Shown: positions 17,373 to 25,691 of the stretch, one piece after another
Layout of the letters: each line of letters starts with the position of its first letter
Position numbering within the stretch: position 1 is the stretch's first letter
Source of the DNA: Anaerolineales bacterium
GTDB lineage: Bacteria; Chloroflexota; Anaerolineae; Anaerolineales; Villigracilaceae
Reading direction: 5' to 3'
Assembly (NCBI GenBank): GCA_016927315.1
Contig: JAFGMV010000082.1
Span: forward strand, 1-46,014
DNA length: 46,014 nt
Program-made: the position numbers and the translations under genes
Notes under the pieces: generated by a model
What the model was told of the DNA's origin: nothing
The model's input: the letters and a program-made list of their open reading frames with translations, nothing else
The model's database searches: none

Positions 17373-18317
17373 ATGTCCGCTAAAAAACTTGCTGTAGTTG
17401 CCCTGGGCGGGAATGCACTGATTCTGGATAAAAACCGCAAAACCGTTCCTGATCAGTTCGATGCGGTCAAAGAAACAGTTGGGCATATCGTCGACATGAT
17501 CGAAGAAGGATGGCAGGTGATCGTTACCCATGGGAATGGTCCGCAGGTGGGCTTTATCCTGCGTCGTTCGGAATTGTCAATTCACGAACTTCATCCGGTA
17601 CCACTGGATTACTGCGGCGCTGATACCCAAGGTGCGATTGGTTATATGATCCAGAAAGCCTTGCGAAACGAGTTCCACAAGCGGGAACTGGGCCTGCAAG
17701 CCGTTACTGTGGTCACCCAGGTTGAAGTTGACCCTGATGACCCAGCCTTCGATAACCCTTCCAAGCCGATTGGTTCCTTCCTGGATGAAGCCACGGCCAG
17801 AGAGCGGATGGAAGACGGGCAGACCTTTGTCGAAGACGCAGGCAGGGGTTGGAGAAGGGTCGTTCCTTCACCGAAGCCGATGAGAATCGTGGAAATTGAT
17901 GCCATTCAAAACCTGGTTGACAATAAATTTATTGTCGTCGCGGTTGGCGGAGGGGGAATCCCGGTTGTTGAACGACCAGGTGGGTTTATCCGGGGGATTG
18001 AAGCTGTAATCGATAAGGATTTTGCCTCAGGCTTGCTCGCTGAGCTTGTTGGGGCCGACCTGCTGTTAATCTCTACTGCCATTGAGAAGGTGGCGATCAA
18101 TTTCAACCAACCTGGCCAAAAATGGCTGGACGAGATCCGCGTTGAGGAAGCGGAGCGGTATATCCAGGCAGGTCATTTTGCACCGGGAAGCATGCTGCCG
18201 AAAATCCAGGCGATCGTTAAATTTGTGAAAACGACCGGGAAGAAGGCATTGATCACTGATCCGCCCAATATGAAGAGGGCGCTTCATGGTGAAACTGGAA
18301 CCAGGATTGTGCCCTGA
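17373..18317 (+). CDS. arcC: Carbamate kinase
   Basis: Makes ATP from carbamoyl phosphate and ADP, releasing carbamate: the energy-yielding last step of citrulline, allantoin or purine fermentation. At 314 residues it has the normal length. Motifs seen are VVALGGNALI at the N-terminus, VTHGNGPQVGFIL (about residue 50), GGGGIPVV (about 191) and VIDKDFASGLLAELVGAD (about 211). The start codon follows the YgeW stop directly, and GAGGA lies inside the end of ygeW. Position after two carbamoyltransferases gives a source of carbamoyl phosphate. The strong terminator at 18328 closes the operon. Confidence 0.95.
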   Translation: MSAKKLAVVALGGNALILDKNRKTVPDQFDAVKETVGHIVDMIEEGWQVIVTHGNGPQVGFILRRSELSIHELHPVPLDYCGADTQGAIGYMIQKALRNEFHKRELGLQAVTVVTQVEVDPDDPAFDNPSKPIGSFLDEATARERMEDGQTFVEDAGRGWRRVVPSPKPMRIVEIDAIQNLVDNKFIVVAVGGGGIPVVERPGGFIRGIEAVIDKDFASGLLAELVGADLLLISTAIEKVAINFNQPGQKWLDEIRVEEAERYIQAGHFAPGSMLPKIQAIVKFVKTTGKKALITDPPNMKRALHGETGTRIVP

Positions 18318-18327
18318 TGTCGAGTAG

Positions 18328-18369
18328 AATACTGGCAGAGAATAGACTATCTCTGCCAGTATTTTTTTT
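18328..18369 (+). terminator. Strong intrinsic terminator after arcC
   Basis: A perfect 14-bp stem AATACTGGCAGAGA / TCTCTGCCAGTATT (18328-18341 and 18350-18363) with an 8-base loop is followed by a run of T. It ends 12 bp before the start codon of the next gene. Confidence 0.92.
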
Positions 18370-18380
18370 AGAGGACATCG

Positions 18381-20405
18381 ATGAAATTCCGGATCAAAAA
18401 GCTTGAAAAATTTTTTAATATACCTGCTCCCTGGGCATTAGCAGTAACAGCCATTTTGGCTTATGGTTTGCTGATCGCTCAGTTAGGGTTTTACTGGGAT
18501 GATTTACCGATGAGTTGGATTCGGTATCAACTGGGGCCCGAGGCGATGGCGAAGTATTTCTCGACCAACAGGCCTGTCTGGGGGTTGGTCTACCAGGCAA
18601 CGACCTGGCTGATGCCCTGGCAGCCGCTGTCATGGCAAATACTCTCCCTGGTTCTGCGTTGGATCACGGGAATTCTGGTCTGGATGCTGGTGAGAGATAT
18701 CTGGACAGGACGAGGGCGGCTGGCTCTTGTAACGGGCTTGCTGTTTTTGGTGTATCCGGGTTTCAATCAGCAGTGGGCGTCTTATCTGTACAGCCATTTT
18801 TTCATTGTATTGTCGTTTTTCTTGTTATCGTTCCTCTTTATGATATGGGGGCTGCGCAATCCGCAGCGATATTGGCGCTTGAATGCTGTGGGGATGCTCT
18901 TTTCGGGTATGAATCTTTGGATGATGGAATACTTTTTTGTGCTTGAGCTGGTGCGTCCTGTTATTTTATGGGCAGCGCTTGGACCGCAGGGTATTGATCT
19001 CAGGAAGCGGTTGAAACAGGTCCTGGTTCACTGGTTTCCATATTTGGTGGTGTTTATCACCGCGGTATTCTCGCGGATGTTTGTTTTCAACAACCAGATC
19101 TATGGGATAAGTCTGGCCTCCCAATTCAGCCGCAATCCGCTTGATACAATGCTGTACTTGCTCGGGGTTGTACTAAACGATTGGTGGACGGTTACATTCG
19201 CGGCCTGGGGGCAGGTTTTTGAATTCCCAAATCCTTCGGAGGCCGGATTGTTAAGTACGCTGGCCTATGCTGTTTTGGTACTGGCTACTTTCTTGTGGCT
19301 TTGGAGATGCCTCCGGTCGGAGCAATACCTGGAAAGCCATAAGGATAATCAAACGGCATTATCCTTCCTGGCGCTGGGGGCAGTCTCCTTGTTCCTGGCT
19401 GGCTGGCCTTTCTGGTTGGTGGACCTTTCGGTGACACTGGGGTTTCCTGCTAACCGCTTTACGCTGTCCTTCATGTTGGGAACAAGTTTTCTGCTGGCAG
19501 GCCTGATCGAATTAATCCCCTCCGGGAAGATCAGAACCGGTCTGGCGGTAGTCCTGGTTGGGCTGGCTGTGGGGCGTCAATTCTTGTGGGCCAATGAATT
19601 TCGCCGTGATTGGGAAGAACTTCAGGATATGTTCTGGCAGATGAGCTGGCGTATTCCTGCCCTGGAACCCGATACATTGATATTGATCAATGAAGGCCCC
19701 CTGGATTATTATGCTGATAATTCCATCAGCGCACCGCTGAATATGATTTATGCTCCCGATAACCATACATCGGATGTGGATTACATGCTGTTCTATCCAA
19801 CCAACCGTATCGGGCAGGCTTTGCCCTCCTTCGCGCCCGGACAGCGCATCAGCCATAACTTTATTGCTGGGCAATTTGAGGGAAATACCTCTCAGGTTGT
19901 GGTCCTGGAATATTCTCCCCCGGGCTGCCTGCGAGTCCTTGATCCGGATTTTGATCCTGAGAACCGTTTTCTCCTTCGTGAGAGTATGCTGCGAGAAGCG
20001 GCCGTGCTGTCAACAACATCACCCATACTTGCAGCTTCCCAGCCAGGAATGCCGCATTTCTTTGGTCCGGAACCTGGGCCGAACTGGTGCTATTACTTTG
20101 AAAAGGCAGACCTGGCTCGCCAGTCTGGAGATTGGCAGCAAGTGGCAGATCTTGGCGACCTGGCGTTCTCAACAGGAGATACGCCCAATAATCCTGTGGA
20201 AAGGTTTGTTTTTATTGAAGGATATGCCCATGTCGGCAGGTGGGATCAGGCCTGGGACTTGTCCCTGAAATCATATCGCATATCGAAAGAGTATGTTGGC
20301 CCTCTGCTCTGCAAACTCTGGCAGAGGATTGATGCGACGGTTCCAGATTCAAACTCAAAGCGGGAATTTGTTGAGAAAGCTGAGAAATTTGATTGTTCTC
20401 CATAA
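18381..20405 (+). CDS. GT-C-like multipass membrane glycosyltransferase
   Basis: Membrane protein of 674 residues with roughly 11-13 hydrophobic segments in the first 420 residues and a soluble C-terminal domain of about 250 residues. FYWDDLPMSW after the first membrane segment resembles the Asp-containing first outer loop of GT-C enzymes, which transfer sugars from polyprenyl phosphates. The C-terminal part ends in helices that look TPR-like (SGDWQQVADLGDLAFSTGDT). Its ATG, with AGAGGA upstream, is directly behind the arcC terminator, so it depends on read-through or on a promoter I cannot see. Nothing ties it to purine metabolism; a lipid-linked sugar role with the GT2 gene at 31000 is possible. 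Confidence 0.65.
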   Translation: MKFRIKKLEKFFNIPAPWALAVTAILAYGLLIAQLGFYWDDLPMSWIRYQLGPEAMAKYFSTNRPVWGLVYQATTWLMPWQPLSWQILSLVLRWITGILVWMLVRDIWTGRGRLALVTGLLFLVYPGFNQQWASYLYSHFFIVLSFFLLSFLFMIWGLRNPQRYWRLNAVGMLFSGMNLWMMEYFFVLELVRPVILWAALGPQGIDLRKRLKQVLVHWFPYLVVFITAVFSRMFVFNNQIYGISLASQFSRNPLDTMLYLLGVVLNDWWTVTFAAWGQVFEFPNPSEAGLLSTLAYAVLVLATFLWLWRCLRSEQYLESHKDNQTALSFLALGAVSLFLAGWPFWLVDLSVTLGFPANRFTLSFMLGTSFLLAGLIELIPSGKIRTGLAVVLVGLAVGRQFLWANEFRRDWEELQDMFWQMSWRIPALEPDTLILINEGPLDYYADNSISAPLNMIYAPDNHTSDVDYMLFYPTNRIGQALPSFAPGQRISHNFIAGQFEGNTSQVVVLEYSPPGCLRVLDPDFDPENRFLLRESMLREAAVLSTTSPILAASQPGMPHFFGPEPGPNWCYYFEKADLARQSGDWQQVADLGDLAFSTGDTPNNPVERFVFIEGYAHVGRWDQAWDLSLKSYRISKEYVGPLLCKLWQRIDATVPDSNSKREFVEKAEKFDCSP

Positions 20406-20411
20406 GGGTAA

Positions 20412-20439
20412 TTGCATATTAAGTCATTCATGCTAAAAT
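20412..20439 (+). promoter_or_regulatory. Probable promoter of the nucleoside ABC operon
   Basis: TTGCAT (20412-20417) and TAAAAT (20434-20439) are separated by 16 bp. A 110-base leader follows, with an isolated AAAGGAGG near 20476-20484 that has no start codon behind it and then the working GAGGAG just ahead of the lipoprotein gene. No TTGTCTGACAA operator was found here. Confidence 0.5.
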
Positions 20440-20553
20440 GATACCTGTAGAGAGAACAATTATCTTCTTGCCGGAGAAAGGAGGTTCCTGGGGACGAAGT
20501 GGTTAGTTCCTATAACAATAATCACCGATCAATTTCATGAGGAGAAACAACAA

Positions 20554-21750
20554 ATGCGTAAGTACATTTCACGAATTGCTGTGTTACTTGTAATACTCAG
20601 TATGGTTCTGGCAGCCTGTGGTCCGGGTCAACCCGAAGAAGTTGGCGGGTTCCAAATTCCTAATGTCGAGAAGGGAAAGTTCAATGTCGCCATGGTCCTG
20701 ATTGGTCCGCATGATGATGGCGGCTGGTCGCAGGCTCATTATGAAGGTTTGCTGTACGTGGAAGAAAACGTTGATAATGTTCATGGTGCATACATTGAGA
20801 ATGTCCCCGAAGGCGCCGATTCGGAGCAAGTCTTCCGTGCTCTTGCTCGAAAAGGATTTGATTTGATCATTGGTACATCCTTCGGTTACATGGATCCGAT
20901 GGAGTCTGTAGCAGAAGAGTATCCTGATCTTATGTTCATCCATCTAACTGGTATTAAATCAAACACAAAGAATTTTGGTAATTTAATGGGTGCGATGGAA
21001 GACATGAAGTATCTGGCGGGTATGCTTGCCGGGGCTCGCGCCAAAGCAGATGGTAATCCGAAGTTAGGATATATGGCTACATTCCCGATCCCGGAAGAAA
21101 TTCGACTTGGGAATTCGATTGCATTGGGCATGAAGAAGACTTGCCCTGAATGTACGATGGATGTGCGTTGGATCAATACCTGGCACGATCCGATCATCGA
21201 AAAGGAAGCCGCCGCTTCTTTGTTCGATGCAGGCGCCCAGGTTGTGTTTACCGGCGCGGATACCCCCGCGGTTGCAGACGTTGCCCAGGAGAAGGGCAAA
21301 TGGGGCGTCACCTATGACTGGTATGGGTCCTGCAAGGTAGACGCCTGCCTGACAGCACCATACTGGGTATGGGGACCCGAATACGCCCGTATTACAAAGG
21401 GTATCATTGAGGGTACCTATATCCCAGGTTGGGATTACTTCGATGCCGAGACTGGTGCGCTTGGTCTTTACGGCTTCATGGAAGGCCAGGAGTTGACGCC
21501 TGGCGTGCAGGACCTTGATCCGGCCGTTATTGCCGAAGTGGAAGATATCCTGGCTCAGATGTTGGCCGGTGATTTCGACCGCTTTGATGTCTTCTCCGGA
21601 CCCATTTATGATAACCAGGGTAACCTGGTTGTTCCGGAGGGGGAAGCCCTGGAGCAGGTTGACCTGGATGCCTTCCCTGAATACGGGTTGGATTGTAAGT
21701 ATTGTATGAAGTGGTGGGCGGACGGTATCACCGCAGAATTACCTGAGTAA
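20554..21750 (+). CDS. BMP family nucleoside-binding lipoprotein
   Basis: Substrate-binding lipoprotein of 398 residues for the ABC transporter that follows. It has a signal peptide with lipobox VLAAC (Cys22) and the BMP/PnrA-type fold: FNVAMVLIGPHDDGGWSQAHYEG, where DGGW and the following residues bind the base, and IIGTSFGYMDPMESVAEEYP. Members bind purine nucleosides or, in some cases, free bases such as xanthine. An unusual feature is several Cys residues (CPECTMD near 190, CKVDAC near 263, CKYCMKW near the C-terminus), perhaps disulphides. The start codon has GAGGAG in front. A terminator lies between this gene and the ATPase, a common way to produce more binding protein than transporter. 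Confidence 0.88.
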   Translation: MRKYISRIAVLLVILSMVLAACGPGQPEEVGGFQIPNVEKGKFNVAMVLIGPHDDGGWSQAHYEGLLYVEENVDNVHGAYIENVPEGADSEQVFRALARKGFDLIIGTSFGYMDPMESVAEEYPDLMFIHLTGIKSNTKNFGNLMGAMEDMKYLAGMLAGARAKADGNPKLGYMATFPIPEEIRLGNSIALGMKKTCPECTMDVRWINTWHDPIIEKEAAASLFDAGAQVVFTGADTPAVADVAQEKGKWGVTYDWYGSCKVDACLTAPYWVWGPEYARITKGIIEGTYIPGWDYFDAETGALGLYGFMEGQELTPGVQDLDPAVIAEVEDILAQMLAGDFDRFDVFSGPIYDNQGNLVVPEGEALEQVDLDAFPEYGLDCKYCMKWWADGITAELPE

Positions 21751-21766
21751 TTCGCATCAGACTTTT

Positions 21767-21803
21767 GGGGCCAGGACAGGCGTTGTTCCTGGCCCCATTT
21801 TTT
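21767..21803 (+). terminator. Attenuating terminator between binding protein and ATPase genes
   Basis: GGGGCCAGGA / TCCTGGCCCC forms a perfect 10-bp GC-rich stem with a 10-base loop followed by A and six T. It sits within the operon and should reduce expression of the transporter genes relative to the lipoprotein. Confidence 0.88.
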
Positions 21804-21847
21804 GCATTGTAAATTTCGCAGTCTCTTGGATTTTCGGGAGTAGCTAG

Positions 21848-23425
21848 ATGGTGAAATCTGAATCCGCAATTCAAACTGAAGAGAACACTGTCGTCAGGAT
21901 GGCAGGGATTGTAAAGCGTTTTCCGGGTGTGCTTGCTAATGATCATGTGGATTTCGAACTGAAACGGGGAGAGATCCATGCCTTGTTGGGAGAGAATGGT
22001 GCCGGGAAGAGTACCCTGATGAATATACTCGCCGGGCTGTATCGACCGGATGAGGGTGAGATTATTATTAGAGGCGAGGTCGAAAATTTTTCATCCCCTC
22101 GGGATGCGATAAATGCCGGAATTGGCATGGTCCACCAGCATTTCATGCTGGTCCCTTCACAGACAGTAACAGAGAATGTTTTGTTGGGTTTGGATGAGCC
22201 CAGATTTTTTATGCGGTTGAAAGAATATGACACGAAAATAGCCTCGCTGAGTGAGCAGTTTGGTTTGAAAGTGGATCCAAAAGCAAATATCTGGCAGCTG
22301 TCGGTTGGGGAACAGCAGCGAGTGGAAATCCTGAAGATGCTTTACCGTGGCGCAGAAGTGCTGATCATGGATGAACCTACGGCTGTTTTGGCGCCACAGG
22401 AGATCAAAGGCTTGTTCGAAATATTGCGATCGATGACGGAACAGGGAAAGTCGATCATTTTTATCAGTCATAAATTGAATGAGGTAGTTGAAATTGCAGA
22501 CCGGATTTCAGTCCTGAGGCGTGGTAAAGCGACCGCAAACGGATTGTCATCCGAAGGGGTAACGACAAAAGAACTTGCCCGGCAAATGGTTGGCCGCGAA
22601 GTTATTTTTCGCCTTGAGAAACAAGCCAGCAATCCGGGTGATATTGTCTTGGATGTCAGAAAAGTATTTGCAGAAAATGATAAAGGTCTGTCTGCCCTGT
22701 CTGGCTTGTCTTTGCAGGTACGCGCCGGGGAGATTGTTGGCGTCGCCGGGGTAGCCGGGAATGGACAGCGGGAACTGGCGCAGTTGATCAGCGGCCTGCG
22801 CAATTGCGCACAAGGTGAAATCCTGCTGCATAATGAAAAGATCAGTAACCGCTCCACACTGTATGGAATTGAACAGGGCATGGCATATGTGCCTGAAGAC
22901 CGTACCCAGGTTGGGTCGGCGCCCAATTTAAGTGTGACTGATAACGTCATCATGAAGACCTACCGGCAGCCGCCGATATCTCGCGGCGGGTTACTGGATA
23001 TGTCCCAGGCAAACAGGTTTGCAGAGGAACTTAAGCTAGCCTACGATATTATCGTTCCTACGGTTGATACACCGGTACGCTTGTTGTCGGGTGGTAATCT
23101 ACAGCGTGTGATCCTGGCCCGGGAAATTTCAGGAAGACCCGATTTTATGGTGGCTGTCCAGCCAACTCGCGGGTTGGACGTAGGTGCAATTGAAGGAGTC
23201 CATCGCCTGCTGCTGGCCCAGAGAGATGAAGGGGCGGGGGTGCTTTTGGTCTCAGAAGAACTGGAAGAGCTGTTTGCCCTGAGTGATAGGATCTATGTCA
23301 TTTACGAGGGGAAGATCATGGGGGAAGTTAATATCGGTCTTGAAGAACCTTCCGATCAGGTTGTAGATATGATTGGGCTGATGATGACTGGTACGCCAAT
23401 GGAAAAGATTGGTGAGGGTCTATAA
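21848..23425 (+). CDS. Nucleoside ABC transporter, tandem ATPase
   Basis: ATP-binding subunit of 525 residues with two nucleotide-binding domains, as in the YufO/NupA and RbsA/MglA group. Domain 1 has Walker A GENGAGKST (about residue 49), signature LSVGEQQRVEI and Walker B LIMDEPTAVL. Domain 2 has a degenerate Walker A GVAGNGQRE and the signature LSGGNLQRVIL; its Walker B is replaced by MVAVQPTRGLD, which is the normal asymmetric pattern of this family. It energises import through the two permeases that follow with 3-bp and 2-bp gaps. Confidence 0.92.
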   Translation: MVKSESAIQTEENTVVRMAGIVKRFPGVLANDHVDFELKRGEIHALLGENGAGKSTLMNILAGLYRPDEGEIIIRGEVENFSSPRDAINAGIGMVHQHFMLVPSQTVTENVLLGLDEPRFFMRLKEYDTKIASLSEQFGLKVDPKANIWQLSVGEQQRVEILKMLYRGAEVLIMDEPTAVLAPQEIKGLFEILRSMTEQGKSIIFISHKLNEVVEIADRISVLRRGKATANGLSSEGVTTKELARQMVGREVIFRLEKQASNPGDIVLDVRKVFAENDKGLSALSGLSLQVRAGEIVGVAGVAGNGQRELAQLISGLRNCAQGEILLHNEKISNRSTLYGIEQGMAYVPEDRTQVGSAPNLSVTDNVIMKTYRQPPISRGGLLDMSQANRFAEELKLAYDIIVPTVDTPVRLLSGGNLQRVILAREISGRPDFMVAVQPTRGLDVGAIEGVHRLLLAQRDEGAGVLLVSEELEELFALSDRIYVIYEGKIMGEVNIGLEEPSDQVVDMIGLMMTGTPMEKIGEGL

Positions 23426-23428
23426 AAA

Positions 23429-24547
23429 ATGAGAATACTTTCTTTATCTCGTTTGTACCGAATCAAATTAGAGCCGCGTCTCAAAGAACCGCCGGGTTGG
23501 TATCCGCCCCTGGTTTCTTTCGGGGCGATTGTGATTGCCCTGGTGTTTGGGGGAATTCTGATCGCCTTTGTGGGAGGGAATCCGTTTCTTTCGTATGCTC
23601 ATATTGCCCGGGCTTCTTTTGGGAGTATCGGTGTGATCTCCGATACGCTGGTGAAAGCCACCCCGATCTTGATGACAAGTCTGGCCTGTGCAATTGCATT
23701 CCGTATGAAGCTCTGGAACATTGGCGCCGAAGGGCAGTTCATTATGGGAGGCTTTGGAGCTGCAGCGGTTGTCCTGACGCCAATCCTTCCACCGGAAACT
23801 CCGGGGTGGCTTTTTGTGCCAGTGATGATGGCTTTTGGTATGGCAGCCGGAGCTCTTTGGGGCTTCATGCCTGGTTTTTTGAAGGCGCGCTTCAATGTCA
23901 ATGAGATAATAAGTTCTTTGATGTTGAACTATATTGCGATTGCCTGGATCAATTTCTGGATTTTTGGGGTGTGGTCTGAAGGCGGATTTCAAATGAGTCC
24001 GAAGTTTCCAAAAGCAGCCTGGCTGCCTCGTTTGTTGGATTTCTCGGATACTATCCCATTGTTCAGGGGTCTGACGACGCATACGGGTATGTTGATTGGG
24101 ATCATGGCGGCGGTACTGCTCTGGCTGGTGGTATATCGCAGCCGTTGGGGATATGAGATACGCCTGATCGGCGATAATCCCAGGGCTGCGCAATATGCAG
24201 GGATCAATATTTCCCGCAATACAATCCTGGTAATGATGCTGTCGGGGATGTTGGCTGGTCTGGGAGGCATGACGGAAGTGAGCGGAGTCGTGCACCGGCT
24301 GCAAACATCTCCCCTGGCTGCCGGATATGGTTTTACAGGCATTATCGTGGCCTGGTTATCAAAGTTGCACCCATTGGTGATTATCCTGGTCTCGATCTTG
24401 TTCGGTGCATTACTGTTAGCTGGTCGGGAAATTCAACCCTCTGGTATCCCCAAGATGATCCAGGGCATTATTCTGGTCTGTTTGATCGCCAGTGATTTCT
24501 TGCTGCGTTATCAAATTCGGGTTTCCCGGGCTGGAGTGGAGGCCTGA
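23429..24547 (+). CDS. Nucleoside ABC transporter permease 1
   Basis: Membrane subunit of 372 residues, YufP/NupB-like, with about 10 hydrophobic segments. The conserved blocks AFRMKLWNIGAEGQFIMGGFGAA (split here over residues 88-110) and IRLIGDNPRAAQYAGINISR are typical of BPD_transp_2 permeases for purine nucleosides. Spacing to the ATPase is 3 bp and to permease 2 only 2 bp, so the three are translationally coupled. Confidence 0.9.
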   Translation: MRILSLSRLYRIKLEPRLKEPPGWYPPLVSFGAIVIALVFGGILIAFVGGNPFLSYAHIARASFGSIGVISDTLVKATPILMTSLACAIAFRMKLWNIGAEGQFIMGGFGAAAVVLTPILPPETPGWLFVPVMMAFGMAAGALWGFMPGFLKARFNVNEIISSLMLNYIAIAWINFWIFGVWSEGGFQMSPKFPKAAWLPRLLDFSDTIPLFRGLTTHTGMLIGIMAAVLLWLVVYRSRWGYEIRLIGDNPRAAQYAGINISRNTILVMMLSGMLAGLGGMTEVSGVVHRLQTSPLAAGYGFTGIIVAWLSKLHPLVIILVSILFGALLLAGREIQPSGIPKMIQGIILVCLIASDFLLRYQIRVSRAGVEA

Positions 24548-24549
24548 TT

Positions 24550-25518
24550 ATGGATATTGTTGTGATCTTACAGGCTGGTGTTGCTACCGGAACAGTACTG
24601 CTGTTTGCGACGGTTGGTGAAATATTTTCGGAGAGAGCAGGTGTGCTGAATCTGGGCGTCGAAGGGATGATGTTGATTGGCGCCATGACTGGGTTCAGTG
24701 TGGCGATTTCAACCGGAAATCCCTGGCTGGGTGTTCTTGCTGCAATGCTTTTTTCAGGCATTATCAGCCAGATCCATGCATTCATTACAATTACCCTGCA
24801 AGCCGACCAGGTCGTGAGCGGTCTGGCGTTGACCTTTCTGGGAGCAGGGATCAGCCTGGTTCTGGGTGAAGGGTTGAGCAAGGCCGGTACCGTTTCCCTG
24901 CTACCATCGATGTCGATCCCGATCATTTCGCAAATCCCGATCATCGGTTCGATCTTTTTTACAGGCCAGAGTATTATGGTTTATATTGGTTATTTGATGA
25001 TCCCTCTTGCCTGGTACTACATTAACCGTACCCGTCCAGGTCTGCATTTACGGGCGGTTGGGGAATATCCGGCTGCTGCCGATGCCCTTGGGATTAATGT
25101 TTTCCAGATGCGTTACCTGTATGTATTTATTGGCGGCATGTTAGCGGGATTGGCCGGCGCAACGATCAGTCTGGCAGTGGCGCCCGGCTGGTTCAGCGAG
25201 TTGACCACGGCCGGGCAAGGCTGGATTGCCGTCGGGCTGGTAATATTTGCGCAGTGGGATCCGGTTCGGGCTGCCGTCGGATCCTATGCTTTCGGCGCCC
25301 TGCGGCGTCTGATCCTGGATATTCAGGGACCTATGCTTTTGTTTGGTTTTGATAATCCTTTTTACTACAATCCATATTGGGGTTTCTTTTTGCAGATGCT
25401 TCCTTATGCCTTTACGATTGTTGTGCTGGTGATTGGATCGCGCGAAGCTATTCGAAAACGGCTGGGTGCTCCGGCGGCTTTGGGAAATCCGTACATCCGG
25501 GGTGAACGAGGCTTGTGA
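24550..25518 (+). CDS. Nucleoside ABC transporter permease 2
   Basis: Membrane subunit of 322 residues, YufQ/NupC-like, the partner of permease 1. It has about 8-9 hydrophobic segments with the family blocks ERAGVLNLGVEGMMLIGA near the N-terminus, LRAVGEYPAAADALGINV, and GWIAVGLVIFAQWDP. Together with the lipoprotein and the ATPase this completes a BMP-type importer, which places purine nucleoside or base uptake directly beside the XdhD-like hydroxylase. Confidence 0.9.
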   Translation: MDIVVILQAGVATGTVLLFATVGEIFSERAGVLNLGVEGMMLIGAMTGFSVAISTGNPWLGVLAAMLFSGIISQIHAFITITLQADQVVSGLALTFLGAGISLVLGEGLSKAGTVSLLPSMSIPIISQIPIIGSIFFTGQSIMVYIGYLMIPLAWYYINRTRPGLHLRAVGEYPAAADALGINVFQMRYLYVFIGGMLAGLAGATISLAVAPGWFSELTTAGQGWIAVGLVIFAQWDPVRAAVGSYAFGALRRLILDIQGPMLLFGFDNPFYYNPYWGFFLQMLPYAFTIVVLVIGSREAIRKRLGAPAALGNPYIRGERGL

Positions 25519-25599
25519 GTTCTTCCGGCCAGCCTGGCCCTGCCTGCCTGCCTGGCTCGCTTGGAGATTGATCTATCATATTATATTTGGTCGAAGAGT

Positions 25600-25638
25600 G
25601 ATAGTCGCCGCGGTTGTTTTATAATCGCGGCGATTATC
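25600..25638 (+). repeat. Long hairpin before the xdhD-like gene
   Basis: An inverted repeat of about 17 bp (core TCGCCGCG / CGCGGCGA, extended both ways with a few G-T pairs, loop TTTTA) lies about 55 bp upstream of the hydroxylase start. No T-run follows directly, so this may be an mRNA element or a protein-binding palindrome and not a classic terminator. Confidence 0.55.
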
Positions 25639-25691
25639 AACATCGATATCCCTCGAGAGAAACTGCAACCGAGGTTGCGCTGGAGAAATGA

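Noticed and set aside
25539..25556. CCTGCC repeats behind the permease gene
   Set aside because: Only a few units of low-complexity sequence; no sign of function or phase variation.
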